A program made the position numbers and the translations under genes. A DNA stretch of 64,000 nt from Pseudoips prasinana (lineage: Eukaryota > Arthropoda > Insecta > Lepidoptera > Nolidae): the NCBI GenBank assembly GCA_951640165.1, contig OX621255.1:23348001-23412000 (forward strand). Direction: 5' to 3'. Positions 42,712 to 53,708 of the stretch are shown piece by piece. The first letter of the stretch is position 1. Every line of letters begins with the position of its first letter. The notes under the pieces are model-generated. The model had not been told where the DNA came from, made no database searches, and was given only the letters and a program-made list of their open reading frames with translations.

Positions 42712-43440
42712 GTTCACCGCTGCATAGGAAGATGTCTTCAAGCTTCTGGACTGGGATGGCTTTGGCATCAATGTCAATGGCGAGTACATCACCCAGCTTC
42801 GATTTGCCGACGATATAGTAGTCATGGCTGAGACGCTGGAAGACCTCCATACAATGCTCGATGGCCTCAGCAGTCTCTTAACCAATGGGTTACAAAATGA
42901 ACGTGGATAAGACGAAAATCAAGTCGAACATCCATGTTGCACCCACTCTAGTTAAGGTTGGAGACTCTGCAGTTGTAGAGAACTATATTTACCTAGGACA
43001 GACCATCCAACTAGGTAGGTCTAACTTCGAAAAAAAGGTCAATCTTAGAATCCAACGGGGCTGGGCAGCGTTCGGGAAGCTATGTAAAATCCGCCAAATA
43101 CCGCAGTGTCTCAAGTCGAAAATCTTCGACCAGAGTGTGTTGCCAGTGATGACTTACGGAACAGAGACGTGGTGGATGGAGAGAGACTCACTATGCGCCT
43201 TATCAGGTGGCTCAAGGTCACTCAAAGAGCAATTGAAAGGGCTATGCTTGAAGTATCCCTCCGAGATCGAATCAGAAATGCTGAAATCCGCAGGCGAACC
43301 TAAGTAACCGAAGCCCGAAGAATTGCCAAGCTGAAGTGGCAGTGGGTAGAGCACATAGTTCGTAGAGCCGACGGCCGCTGGGGCAGAAAGTATCTCGAGT
43401 GGCGACCATGGACCGGAAGGCGCAACGTGGGCAGGCCCCC
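42712..43440 (+). pseudogene. RTE-type ORF2 fragment (RT palm to C-terminus)
   Basis: DWDGFGINVNGEYITQLRFA then DDIVVMAETLEDLHTML (RT motif C, FADD), a shift near 42885, GYKMNVDKTKI, ENYIYLGQTIQLGRSNFEKK, LRIQRGWAAFGKLC, LPVMTYGTETWW. After another shift, LKVTQRAIERAMLEVSLRDR, a stop, RIAKLKWQWVEHIVRRADGR and WGRKYLEWRPWTGRR. This is the standard order for lepidopteran RTE elements. 5'-truncated and multiply broken. Confidence 0.85.
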
Positions 43441-43550
43441 TACATGCACTTGCGGCTCCTCTGGTGTTGCAAGTGTCCATGGGCGGCGGTGATCACTTAC
43501 CGTTAGGTGACCCACTTGCTCGTTTGCCATCCTATTATTATATATATAAA
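43441..43550 (+). repeat. Common lepidopteran 3'-end repeat
   Basis: Contains GGCGGTGATCACTTACCGTT and CACTTGCTCGTTTGCCATCC followed by a short AT tail, a text I recognise as a widespread lepidopteran retroposon 3' end. It directly follows the RTE fragment. Confidence 0.5.
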
Positions 43551-43689
43551 AAAGTCGCATTGTAACATCTGACATGTAATCATTCCGTATAAAGAAATTA
43601 AGATGAAATTGTATATCCATAATGTGATTGGTCGAATTTGGTGTTGCAAAACTCGAAAATAGCACATAATAAAGTAATCTCTAAATTCA

Positions 43690-43766
43690 GTATTTTTGCC
43701 GTAGAAGCCCTACAGACATACAGACAGACAAAGTTACTTTTACATTTATAATATTAGTAAGGATTT
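43690..43766 (-). mobile_element. Helitron-type 5' end fragment
   Basis: The minus strand reads ATCCTTACTAATATTATAAA then GTCTGTCTGTATGTCTG, the common 5' start of lepidopteran Helitrons. No matching 3' end nearby. Confidence 0.5.
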
Positions 43767-43878
43767 ATGTACTGCAAACATGACAAGTGTAAATGAAGGT
43801 TAATACCCAAGTGCTGAATAAATATTGAAATAGTGAAATATTACCATACTAATTCCAATGTACCTTCTATTGTTGCAG

Positions 43879-43932
43879 GTATCGATGGCACCTGTCCAAC
43901 AGCGCCGCACACAGGAAAATGCGCAAACTGAG
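43879..43932 (+). other. Candidate 54-nt host exon
   Basis: Preceded by a pyrimidine-rich acceptor (CCTTCTATTGTTGCAG) and followed by a donor-like GAG|GTACAT. The 54 bases are GC-richer than both sides and open in two frames. Length is a multiple of three. It could be an upstream exon of the same gene as the zinc-finger exon at 53709, but nothing links them directly. Confidence 0.3.
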
Positions 43933-44338
43933 GTACATACATACATATCGTACGGGCAGTGGTTACCGCAGTGCTCAGATCAAATAAAAAGTTAAGATGG
44001 AATGTATGGAACTACGAAGTGAAGCCGCTTTGTTATGCATGGGGTGCATGGGCCGGTGTTGGCATCATAATTCAAATTACCCCAATATTCCAAAGATCAC
44101 ACGTAACCAATTATTAACATTATCCATTAACAAATACATTAATAAATTACTAATTATAAACGTTATCCAATAACGTAATCACTATTATTAGTTACCAGTA
44201 TTCTAAATTACTCGGTATCGTAAATTTCACCGAAAGCGTAATATAAACATAGGCTTATAAAAAAAGATGGACTCCGCGCCACGCATATAAAAAGTGAATC
44301 ACAGTGTGTAGGTACTGATTGCGTCAAGTAATAAAATA
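43933..44338. other. Unassigned AT-rich sequence
   Basis: No gene seen. CAGATCAAATAAAAAGTTAAGATGGAA near 43977 resembles the complement of 53190-53215, so part may be a dispersed repeat. Confidence 0.35.
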
Positions 44339-45055
44339 ATGCCATCTTGTGTCGTGAAATAGTGTAAAAATAATTCTTTAAATATAAAATACATTTTAAA
44401 ACAGACTTTTTAAGTGTTGTCAGTATTTTTTAATAAATTCTTTACTTAATCTAATAACTACTCTTTTGTTATAGCTATCTCAAATCGGTGGTCCGTCATC
44501 ACCTTTTATAGCCTCTAATTTTAATGCTCCAGTAGATACTTACCGATACACTCAGGAAACTAAATTTAAAGGAAAAGTTAAAAAAGGAACTAACAGTAAT
44601 TGCAAAAAATAAAAAAGAATAAAAACATTCTATAAAAAAATTAGGCATTTCCAAGATCAAAAATAAAGCTTTAAAGGACATATTATAAACAATTAAGAAA
44701 CAAAACTACGTTGACACTGATCTGTTCAATAGGTTAAATCAAAACATTGATGCTGCTCATTTGTTCAACGATTAAAATAAAAGTAGACTTCAATTTTTAT
44801 TCTCAGAAAGCTTACGATTACGTCGGACAAACTTTTGATACTTGTCTTCCGCATCGCAAAACGCTAGAGAAATGGTATGGTCACTATCAAATATTCAGAA
44901 CAAGTGTTGCAAAACCTATAAAAATCAGCAGAGAACAATTAAAATTTCAAAACACAGAATCAACAGAAACATTTGTACTTACAATAAATAATATGTTCGA
45001 AATTATTAATTCCAGAGCAATGACTCAATTCACTTTTTGAAATAATCATCTGTCG
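44339..45055 (+). pseudogene. THAP / P-element-like transposase relic
   Basis: Starts MPSCVVK-stop-CKNNSLNIK, matching the opening of a THAP zinc finger (C-x2-4-C) used by P-element transposases to bind DNA. After decayed sequence come VDTDLFNRLNQNIDAAHLFN, SQKAYDYVGQTFDTCLPHRK and TLEKWYGHYQIFRTS, the P-element/THAP9 segment usually written SPKAYxYVRxxFxxxLPHPxT. Stops at about 44360, 44620 and 44685. The catalytic RNase H-like part is not recognisable. Confidence 0.7.
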
Positions 45056-45479
45056 TCAGAAAACATTAAGCGGTAAGTAAGTATACAATTAAGTACTTAG
45101 TCCTTGAAATATTTATCAAATCTTCACACTTTAATAATGCAAGATAGAATAACATCTACTTTCACACAAATGCTTATGATTGCAAGAGAGTCAAAAGCAT
45201 CGCCCGTTCGCCCATAATTTAACAACACGTACAAGCTATGCAATATTCACACCAATTACACCTTTACTTATCTCTACACGTGTTTCGCCTCTCCACAGGG
45301 CATCCACAGGGAACCTTTAAAAAAACCAACGAATAATATAACATTTCCTAATAATAGGGAAAACTGTAACGCTTTATAATGGTAACACTTGTTGTGTTCC
45401 AAGCAATAACTTCAATATTATTTTGATATACTGAAAATATTGGTTTCCAAGCATACTTACGCGTGAAATGTGATTCCAT
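45056..45479. other. Unassigned AT-rich sequence
   Basis: No supported gene or repeat. It may include the decayed 3' part of the P-element relic. Confidence 0.35.
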
Positions 45480-45907
45480 CCTACTATTTATGGTTCCGTA
45501 GCCAAATGGCAAAAAACGGAACCCTTAAAGATTCGTCATGTCTGTCTGTCCGTCCGTCCGTCCGTATGTCACAGCCACTTTTTTCCGAAACTATAAGAGC
45601 TGTACTGTTGAAACTTGGTAAGTAGAAGTATTCGGTGAACCGCATTAAGATTTTTATACAAAAATAGAAAAAGAAAAATAATTTTGGGGGGTCCCCATAC
45701 ATAGAACTGAAACTCAAAAAGTTTTTTTTCATCGTACCCATACATGTGGGGTATCTATGGATAGGTCTTCAAAAGTAACATTGAGGTTTCTAATATCATT
45801 TTTTTCTAAACTGAATAGTTTGCGCGAGAGACACTTCCAAAGTGGTAAAACGTAAAAATATATATGACGTACATTACCATGCAAACTAACAACGAAAATT
45901 GGTTTGA
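45480..45907 (+). repeat. Lepidopteran dispersed repeat, left part
   Basis: Begins TATGGTTCCGTAGCCAAATGGC, with a GTCTGTCTGTCCG run and GGGGTATCTATGGATAGGTC, a repeat I recognise as abundant in moth genomes. It stops at GAAAATTGGTTTGA (45907) and resumes at 52907 (ACGAGATCTATC). The minus-strand frame 45741-45484 is only its translation. Confidence 0.7.
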
Positions 45908-46083
45908 TAAGATAAGATAAGATAAGATCATTTTATTTGCATTAGTCATGGTAATTATACAGGTCTTATAAATAAAATAGGGTTCACATGTCTAACCAGA
46001 TATACTGGTATACAAACATTAAACTGTTAACTAAGCTGTATTACATTACACTGTTTTATGTCCACTAATGAATTACAAATATA

Positions 46084-47370
46084 TTAGGTCTTTACCTATG
46101 AAATTGCCGTTCTGCAGTACTGGCCATTTCAAATCAAAATAATTTTTGTTTGGCTAAGAATTCTAATTTCAAATTAATTTTATTTTAAAAACATGGATTC
46201 TTTTTTCCAAAAGTAGTCATTTCTTTATTGATTAGTGTTACATTTTCATCGCATTTCAATCTTTTTCGTCATCATGGATACGTTAAAAATTCGAGTAATT
46301 ATGGAATATGAGTACCGTCGTGGCAGCAACGCGGCACAAGCGGCACGCAACATCAACGACGTTTACGGAGCTAACACTACAAACCAACGCACCACCTGTT
46401 ATTGGTTTGTTCGCTTCCGTTCTGGAAATTTCGACCTGAAAAATGAACCTCGCGGTCGTCCGAAGACTTTGGTCGACAATGACGAATTAAAGGCGGTTGT
46501 GGAAGCTGATGATACACAATCTACGGCTGAATTAGCAGCAGCTTTCGACGTTAGCGTCAAAACAATATTGGTCCATTTGCGTCAAATTGGCAAGGTAAAA
46601 AAGCTTGACAAATGGGTGCCCCACGAACTCAATGATCGCCAGCGCGAAGTACGCGTCGAGACGTGCCTTGCACTGCTCAACAGACACACAAATGAAGGAA
46701 TTTTGAACCGCATTGTTACCTGCGATGAAAAATGGATTCTGTTTGATAACCTCAAGCGCTCAGCAAGTTGGTTGGATCCTGGTTCAGCACCTAAACAATG
46801 CCCTAAACGAAAACTTACCCCTAGAAAAGTGATGGTCACTGTTTGGTGGTCTAGCGCCGGTGTGATTCATCACAGCTTCTTACCAAACGGGGTGAGCATT
46901 ACTGCAGATGTGTACTGTGAAGAACTGAGCACAATGATGGAGAAGCTGGCGCATCTCCAACCAGCATTGGTCAATCGCTCGTCTCCGCTGCTCCTGCACG
47001 ACAACGCGCGACCTCATACTGCACAGCAGACGGTCTCCAAGTTGCAAGAACTGGGGTTGGAAGCTCTCCGTCATCCGCCCTACTCACCAGACCTTGCGCC
47101 TACAGACTACTACTTTTTCCAGAATTTGGATAACTTCTTGGCGGGAAAAAAATTCAATACCCGAGAGGCAGTACAAAATGCCTTAAAGAATTTGTTGCCT
47201 CCCGTCCAGCTGATTTCTTTAAGAAGGGCATCAATAAACTGCCACTGCGATGGCAAAGATGCATTGATTGCATGGGTGATTACTTCGATTAATACAAATA
47301 AAAAAATTCATGAAAAAAATTCGTTTAAATTTTTTCATACAAAACGGCAATTTCATAGGTAAAGACCTAT
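46084..47370 (+). mobile_element. mariner transposon (DD34D), nearly intact
   Basis: 1287 bp with 28-bp terminal inverted repeats differing only at the first base (TAGGTCTTTACCTATGAAAT... at 46085 and complement ending 47369), flanked by TA (46082-46083, 47371-47372). Contains one transposase gene. Inserted in the 3' UTR of the LINE. Confidence 0.95.
46274..47362 (+). pseudogene. mariner transposase, one late frameshift
   Basis: ATG at 46274 (MDTLKIRVIMEYEYRRG) is preferred over the upstream in-frame ATG because it matches mariner starts. Domains: paired HTH (about 1-110), linker WVPHEL, catalytic VTCDEKWILFDN (Asp 1), LLHDNARPHTAQ (Asp 2), HPPYSPDLAPTDYYFFQNL (Asp 3, 34 residues after Asp 2, so DD34D). 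A one-base loss near 47187 shifts the last ~50 codons; in the other frame the usual end continues (SRPADFFKKGINKLP, CIDCMGDYFD, stop at 47289). Everything up to the third Asp is intact. Confidence 0.93.
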
Positions 47371-47529
47371 TATTATATCATTAAAATTACGTCAAGAAGT
47401 TAGTAAATGGGTACACAAACAATAGTAAAATGTCAGTAAACATAAAATTATACAGATACAATACAAATATACACAATTACACACAGGTACAAATCACAAT
47501 TATTATTAGTATGCCTTAATGTCAAAAAA

Positions 47530-49390
47530 CTACTGAATTGTATAAAAACATTTTTCTGTTAGCCATGTCTTCAATCTAAGTTTAAATGACGTAAGGGGTA
47601 GTTCCCTTAGCGACTGTGGGATTTTGTTAAAAACTTTGACACACATGAACGTACAGTTTTTGTGATGAAAGGTAGTTCTACACTTCGACATTGCAAGCTT
47701 AGTTGGATCCCTTCGGCTAAATAAACTATGTTCACTAGCTCTTTCAAACAGCTGAGGGTGGTTCCTAACAAAAAGGCCGATCTCCAGGATGTATAGCGAA
47801 GTTAACGTTAATAACCTTTTCTCTTTAAAAAGTGGCCTGCATGAGTCAAGAGGATCAGCATTGCATATAGCTCTAATACACTTTTTTTGAGAAAGATAAA
47901 CTTGATTCACAAAGGTAGAGTTTCCCCACAATATCAAACCAAACTGCAGTAGCGATCCGACATAGCCATGGTATGCTGTAATTGCTGTATTTTCTGAAGC
48001 AGTATAACGCAGATTTTTAAGAGCATACACAAATTTATTTATTTTGGAACAGATATTAGCTATGTGTGATTTCCAGTTGCAAAAATTGTCAACAATGGTT
48101 CCTAAAAATTTTACATTATTGGTTTTTTCAATAATAGTATTTTCATATTTCAAAGTTAGTTTTTTTACTGTCATTTTATAGTTCGAAAATTGTATGTATT
48201 TTGTTTTCGATAAATTAACAGTTAGGTTATTACATTTAAGCCATTGTATAATCTGTTCTAGGGTTCTGTTAATTTCTAATTCATGGTCAACACTTTCTCG
48301 GTTATTATGAGGAATAGTTACACATATATCGTCAGCGAATAGTATGCACTTGTGAGAGATGATGTTAGGAAGATCGTTAATGTAGAGCAAAAACAAAAGT
48401 GGCCCCAATATGCTACCTTGCGGGACTCCGGTTTCATTGCATTCATAAGTTGATCTGAAAGCAGTTGATAGTAGATTGGCATCAAGACGGTTTATTTCTA
48501 CGCACTGGGAACGCTTCGATAGATAGCTCTGAATCCAATCCAATGCGGGCCCTCTGATACCATAAAGATGACATTTATTTACAAGTGTTGCGTGATTAAC
48601 GTGGTCAAAAGCTTTTGACATATCTAGGAAAATAACAGTTACTGGTACCTTACTTTCAATGTTTTCTGTAACATTTTTTATTAAGGAGTAACCAGCAAGA
48701 GTGGTAAATTTATTTCTTTGAAAACCGTTTTGCTCGTCTCTGATTATTTTAAACTTATTGATAAAATTTGTAATTCGGTTATGCATAAGTTTCTCATATA
48801 TTTTAGATATTGTAGGTATTAATGTTATGGGTCTATAGTTACCTAATTCTAAATAATTTTCTTTTTTGTAGAGTGGCTTTACGATCGATAATTTTAATTT
48901 AGAAGGAAATACACCCTGGTAAAAAGACAAATTTACTAGGTATGCTAGAGGAAACGATATAATGTCGGCGCATGATTGCAAAACGAATGTAGAAATTGAA
49001 TCGTATCCTACAGATTTGGTGTTATTCAGCCCTTTTATTGTTTTTTCGACTTCCGCTGGGGTACATGGAGTCAAAAATATTGATGACTGTATGCTGTTGA
49101 TAGTATTATAGTTTTTGCAGCTATATGCCATATTCTTGTCACCTGTACGGGTATAGTAATGGTTAAATGCATTTGCTATGCCCTCTGGATTGCTAATCAT
49201 TTTGTTTTTATGTTTTACCACTCTGATGCTTTGATAACATTTCGTGTTGTCCGATTTGTTTTTTATAACGTCCCATGACGCTTTGCATTTGTTTTTTGCT
49301 CTTTTTACAAATAAGTCGCTACTATTTTTCTTAGAGTAACCTATACATTTTTCATATATTTTATTGTACGTTTTATAGTTACCAATATTT
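47530..49390 (-). CDS. LINE reverse transcriptase and C-terminus (open)
   Basis: Open for at least 563 residues from 49221, and the frame continues upstream (RAKNKCKASWDVIK) to about 49390. Motifs: TKSVGYDSISTFVLQ, SIVKPLYKKEN, GNYRPITLIPTISKIYEK, EQNGFQRNKFTTLAGY, VIFLDMSKAFDHVNH (motif A), TGVPQGSILGPLLFLLY (motif B), CILFADDICVTIP (motif C), VKFLGTIVDNFCNW, LLQFGLILWGNS, ending TEKCFYTIQ. RT looks whole although the endonuclease part upstream is broken. Confidence 0.88.
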
Positions 49391-50320
49391 ATAATTTATA
49401 TATTATTACTTATTTGTATATATGTTATATCTTAATTTTCTCTTAGTTAAAGAAGAAGTCTTGATGCCCTTTGTGATCCATTTTGGACATAAATTATTGC
49501 AGTTTATTTTTACTTTTATGCTAGGAAAACATAGATGGTAGAACATACAAAACATATCATAAAACTGGTTAAAAGCTAAGTTACTATCACTTTCATTATA
49601 AGGCTAGATAGGCGCTCAATGAATTTATGTACATTTTCTTTAGTATAGGACTTTTTTATGACATACCAGTAATTAAGTTTATTTATTTTGGTCATATTTG
49701 AGAAGCTAAGAGTTTGGCAAGTGTTATGATCTGATAGGTAAATGTTATGTGTTTGACCGTTAGCGTTATTAATATTGCTATATATATGGTCAATACAAGA
49801 GTGTTGTCTGGTTGGAGTTTTTATATATGAAGTCAGGTTATAATTAGATAGAATGTCATTTAATTGAGATGTCAGTCGATTAGTTTTTAAAATGTCTATA
49901 TTCATGTCACCTGCAATTATAATTATTTTATTCTTATATTTTATGGTCAATTTGTGTTAGCTATTTAGTGTTAGCATTAGCGTTAGCTATTTTATATAAG
50001 CAAACAACTATACAGTTTAGGCTAGGGATTTCTACACCACAACATTCAAATGACTTTTCTACGGCAATTTCTTTACAAATTGTGACCGGCTTAGTGAAGA
50101 AATGTTTGTGTACAAGAACACAGACAAGCCACGTTTGATATTTTTACGTGAAAAACTACACGCCAGATTATAGTTCTTAAGATAAATGTTAGTTTCGTCA
50201 CCGTGCTTTATAAATGTCTCCGAAAGGCAAATAATATCTATCGGATTTTTTTCTGAAATTTCAGCAATATTAATTTCTAGCAAACCTAACCTCGACGAGT
50301 CTTGTTTGCATGTTGATTCT
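49391..50320 (-). pseudogene. LINE endonuclease relic
   Basis: Minus strand pieces: GLLEINIAEISEKNPIDIIC, LSETFIKHGDET (Glu), ACSFSRKNIKRG, a shift, FECCGVEIPSLNCIVVCLYK, stops near 49970, IIIIAGDMNIDILK, SCIDHIYSN, IYLSDHNTCQT (Asp-His) and a linker. The N-terminus (Asn motif) is gone, cut at the junction with the plus-strand LINE at about 50321. About 49390-49440 looks like a small AT-rich insertion. Confidence 0.75.
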
Positions 50321-50321
50321 G

Positions 50322-51965
50322 GGCTCAGTTCGGGTTTCGCAAAAACATGTCCACCACCCTTGCATGTTTTGATCTTGTAAAAGAAGTCTCTGAATGTATC
50401 GATCGTAAAACAGAAGTAGCTGCTTTGCTACTAGATATGAGTAAAGCATTTGATCTAATTGACCACACAATACTACTCAAAAAGCTCGAAAGATATGGTT
50501 TTAGGGGTGTTGCGCATGAATGGTTACACAGCTATTTAAATAAACGTAAACAATGCACGGAAATAACAAGAATGGCAAAAAATTAACGTTGTGTAATAAA
50601 ATCACATTACAGGTCAGAATATAAAGAAAACTTCCGGGGAGTTCCTCAAGGAAGTATACTGGGGCCGCTTATGTTTATATTGTTCATTAATGACTTGCCG
50701 GACATAAACAGACATAAGACACTGCTATTCGCAGATGACACAACCATAATTTTTAAATGTAATGACATAAAAACGTATAATGATGAAATAAATGACTCGT
50801 TAAATAACATAGTGACATGGCTTGATTATAATAGGTTAGTCGTTAATATTGATATGACAAAAATAATTCAATTTCACAATTATGCCACCCAGCCAACACA
50901 GCTGAGTATAAAATACAAAAATACAATGGTTAAAAATGAAGAAGCTAGCTTATTTTTGGGCATAAAAATAGATAAAAATCTTAATTGGAAATCCCATGTA
51001 GAGTACATTTGCGATAAATTGAATCGGTTCGTTTTTGCTCTGAAACGAATAAGAAAAACTGTCTCACAGGATGCAGCTTTATTATCATGCCATGGATACG
51101 TTTCATCTGTACTTTTATATGATTTACCACTATGGGGCAATTCAGTTGATGCTATTAAAGCATTTAAAATACAAAAGAAATGTGTTAGAGCAGTATGTGG
51201 AGCCTGGTTTCTTGATAGTTGCAAGCCACTTTTCCAGAAATTGCGAATACTGCCTCTACCATCGTTATATGTTCGAGAAATTTCAGTTTTTGTAAAAAAG
51301 TATAACTGTTACTTTCCAAAGCATGAAGAGGTCGTTATTCGTAAAACCAGGCACTATAATCGGTTGCACCTACCAAGGAGCAAGTCTAAAATACTTGACA
51401 AGAGTACTTTTATGATGGCCATTAAAGTTTTTAACGCACTGCCAAATAATATTAAAGAGCTACCTATAGAAACATTTAAAACAAGTTTGACTAAATGGCT
51501 TTTACAAAATTGTTTTTATACTATTAAAGAATTTTTTGAATGGAAACAAAATGATATCTGCACCAAAATATAAAGTTTCTACAACCACATCTACTTTATA
51601 TTGTTATTTTCTAAAATTTTAATAATATTTGATTTTTTTTTATATGTACCTATGACATTTTATTATATATTTTTGATGATAATTATGACATATACGTGTA
51701 ATATAAAATATTATGTAATTGTGACATGTATCGGTTTTATCTATAATTGTTAATTAAATATTAATGTGTAATATGATTTAAATCGAATGTATTATAATTT
51801 AAATTGTTAAAAAATTGTGTAAAATTATTATTTAATATAAATAATGATGTTATCTCTAATTTAATAATATTTACACGTCGACATATCGACAGAGTATGAT
51901 GAAACTATCAAATTTGTTAACACCTTCATGTATACACTCATATTCAGTGAATAAATGATTGATTC
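50322..51965 (+). mobile_element. 5'-truncated plus-strand LINE, head to head with its host LINE
   Basis: Begins in the RT fingers (QFGFRKNMSTTLACF) and runs to a tail ATTCAGTGAATAAATGATTG followed by ATTCTTG repeats (about 51940-51965). It lies between the endonuclease and ORF1 of the minus-strand LINE, so it probably inserted there with loss of target sequence. Same broad family as the RTs at 11021-12711 and 47530-49390. Confidence 0.7.
50326..51573 (+). pseudogene. RT palm to C-terminus of the plus-strand LINE
   Basis: QFGFRKNMSTTLACFDLVKE, ALLLDMSKAFDLIDH (motif A), then a stop at 50586 and shift, YKENFRGVPQGSILGPLMFI (motif B), KTLLFADDTTIIF (motif C), ASLFLGIKIDKNLNWKSH, LLYDLPLWGNSVDAIK, KWLLQNCFYTIKEF, stop at 51571. 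From about 50640 onward the frame is open. 51574-51940 is AT-rich 3' UTR. Confidence 0.85.
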
Positions 51966-51969
51966 TTGA

Positions 51970-52618
51970 TTCTTGGGGTTTTCTTATGTAGGCATGTTTC
52001 AGCTTTAATCTGTTCTACACTAGTATTGCCCTCTGTTAGCAAGTAGTTTGTCATTTCACTCGTTCCATTTTGTTGTTCACAGGATTTGTTCTGTGTATAT
52101 TTTGTACTAGTACCGCCCTCTATTGGCAAGTAGTTCGTACTTTCACAGTTCGGCTTTTCATTCATTTCTTTTGCAGAGCTGCCATCTATAGATGAGCAGT
52201 TCAAGTCACACGTAGTATTCGAAAATGCTTGATTATCTGATAATTTCATTTTGCGGATTGATGATTTTGGCCTCGATTTTGGAGTTGATTTTGGACTTTT
52301 TGAGATTATGGCGGATTCAGTACATATTTTTTTGTATTGTGATATTACGTTCTGGTTGTTGTTTACTTGTTTCTTCAGTGTATTATTTTCGAGAAGTAAA
52401 GTTTCTATTTCATGATGACAAGTTTCGAGTTGAGTGTTTAAAAATGAAATCTCACTTCTAAGTTCTTCGATATCGCTTGGTTGTATAGTAGAGAGGTCCG
52501 GTAGGCTTTTTGCCAGGTAGTCAGATTGTGTTTGAGACACATCTAGGTAATCAAGTGACTCGTCATTTTCGACTGTACGTCGCTTTCGTATCGTTACGTT
52601 TTCCAAGTTGGCAAGCAA
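51970..52618 (-). pseudogene. LINE ORF1 N-terminal part (coiled coil)
   Basis: Minus strand: LANLENVTIRKRRTVENDES, SDYLAKSLPDLSTIQPSDI, then coiled coil IEELRSEISFLNTQLETCHH and EIETLLLENNTLKKQVNNNQ, a Ser/Lys-rich basic stretch and a repeated NYLPIEGGTS / NYLLTEGNTS motif. The layout matches the first 200 residues of the ORF1 at 21425-22585; the SGNH-like half is missing where the plus-strand LINE begins. An ATG at about 52629 is in another frame, so the start has shifted. Confidence 0.65.
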
Positions 52619-52903
52619 GTCGATTCCATTTTATATGTAATTATTTTAGTATTAATTGATACAAGTCTGACCTTTTACTACGAATTTTTTGGCATCGAAG
52701 TAACAGATTAATCTGAATAGTTAGTATAGCGCCATCTCTTAGTGGACTTCGAAACTATTTGGTGACGTTAATAGTTCGTTACGTAGATGTAGATTGGGGT
52801 TAACTACTCGGTGTTATACGTCGTTGTTACTACTCAATCAATTCAAATTTATCAATAACAACGGTCTTCCAGAATGTATTTTTACACTTTTTAAATAAAA
52901 ACA
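52619..52903 (-). other. 5' UTR of the minus-strand LINE
   Basis: Between ORF1 and the insertion point at 52903. No frame of note. Confidence 0.5.
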
Positions 52904-52906
52904 TGA

Positions 52907-53045
52907 ACGAGATCTATCAAGTAGTTTTTTTTTAATTCGTCATAAATCGTAAATCGCAATTTGATTTCATTTAATCAACTGAAATACTTGCTGCTACGGA
53001 ACACTTCATGGGCGAGTCCGACTCGCACTTGGCCGGTTTTATTAT
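52907..53045 (+). repeat. Lepidopteran dispersed repeat, right part
   Basis: ACGAGATCTATCAAGTAG continues the repeat broken at 45907, and the segment ends with GGGCGAGTCCGACTCGCACT and TGGCCGGTTTT, its usual terminus. Confidence 0.65.
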
Positions 53046-53214
53046 TTGAAGTTTGATGTTTACACCCTTTCATAACACAATTCGGAATATTTACATAAAA
53101 AAATGATATTTTTGATGACGTTTTGATCGATGCGCTGCGTGAATTTGACTGACAAGGCGTAGTTTTACCCGGCTTCATTTCATTGTTCGCAATGTTCCAT
53201 CTTAACTTTTTTAA

Positions 53215-53560
53215 TTGATCTGAACCCCAGTGTAAGAGTTGTTTAAGGCGCCCAGTAGGCTTCAAACATGGCTTAACGACTGGTGTCTAATGACTGAAAC
53301 CGGGATCGACAGCTTTACACGCCCTCCGGTCCGAAGCACGGAGACGCACAGAAATTAAACCACTTTGGTGGTCACCCATCTATGGGCTGCCCGCGAGCTT
53401 AGTTGCTTAACCTCGCCGAACACTTACGGACCGGTGAGAGCATCTCTAGGCTAGGTTCGCGGGCAGTCCATAGCGGGCGGTCATAGTCTCCGAGCTTCAG
53501 AGGGCACGTTAAGACGGTCTCGGTTGTAGTAATTAGTCAACAGTCGTTAAGCCATGTCAT
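53215..53560 (-). mobile_element. SINE-like repeat with possible 5S rRNA-like promoter, copy 1
   Basis: About 80% similar to 54075-54296 in the same orientation. The minus strand has GAGGTTAAGCAACTAAGC then GCCCATAGATGGGTGACC, resembling the A-box/intermediate and C-box of a 5S rRNA gene (AAGCAGCGTCGGGC ... GGATGGGnGACC). A 5S-derived SINE is a hypothesis; the repeat status is clear. Confidence 0.55.
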
Positions 53561-53629
53561 AGGCGTAATGGTCGGCTTGAGCAACTCTGACAGTAGGGCA
53601 ACCACTGCCCATACGATAAGCAAGGATCG

Positions 53630-53695
53630 AGTATCGTGAGAGGACGCCCTTGCCTTGCAGTGGACATAAATGGGCTGCATCATCAGCATGTTAAT
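53630..53695 (+). repeat. RTE-type LINE 3' end motif
   Basis: GGACGCCCTTGCCTTGCAGT followed by GGACATAAATGGGCTG is a 3'-end text I know from lepidopteran RTE LINEs. No coding left. Confidence 0.45.
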
Positions 53696-53708
53696 AACTG
53701 GGTTCCAG

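Larger units (their letters stand above)
45908..52903 (-). mobile_element. Jockey-group non-LTR element inserted in the dispersed repeat
   Basis: Starts on the left with its tail, (TTATC)n on the minus strand (45908-45930), then 3' UTR with a mariner insertion (46084-47370), RT (47530-49390), endonuclease (49576-50320), the plus-strand LINE insertion (50322-51965), ORF1 N-terminus (51970-52618) and 5' UTR to 52903. TGA is repeated at both flanks (45905-45907, 52904-52906). The endonuclease region is broken; RT is open. Confidence 0.8.

Noticed and set aside
45484..45741. 85-residue minus-strand gene
   Set aside because: It is the translation of a dispersed moth repeat with a GTCTGTCTGTCCG run.
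50059..51965. Twin priming of a single LINE at the head-to-head junction
   Set aside because: Each half has its own RT and its own 3' tail, so they are two elements.
52975..53265. 96-residue minus-strand gene
   Set aside because: It overlaps the terminus of the dispersed repeat and has no domain.
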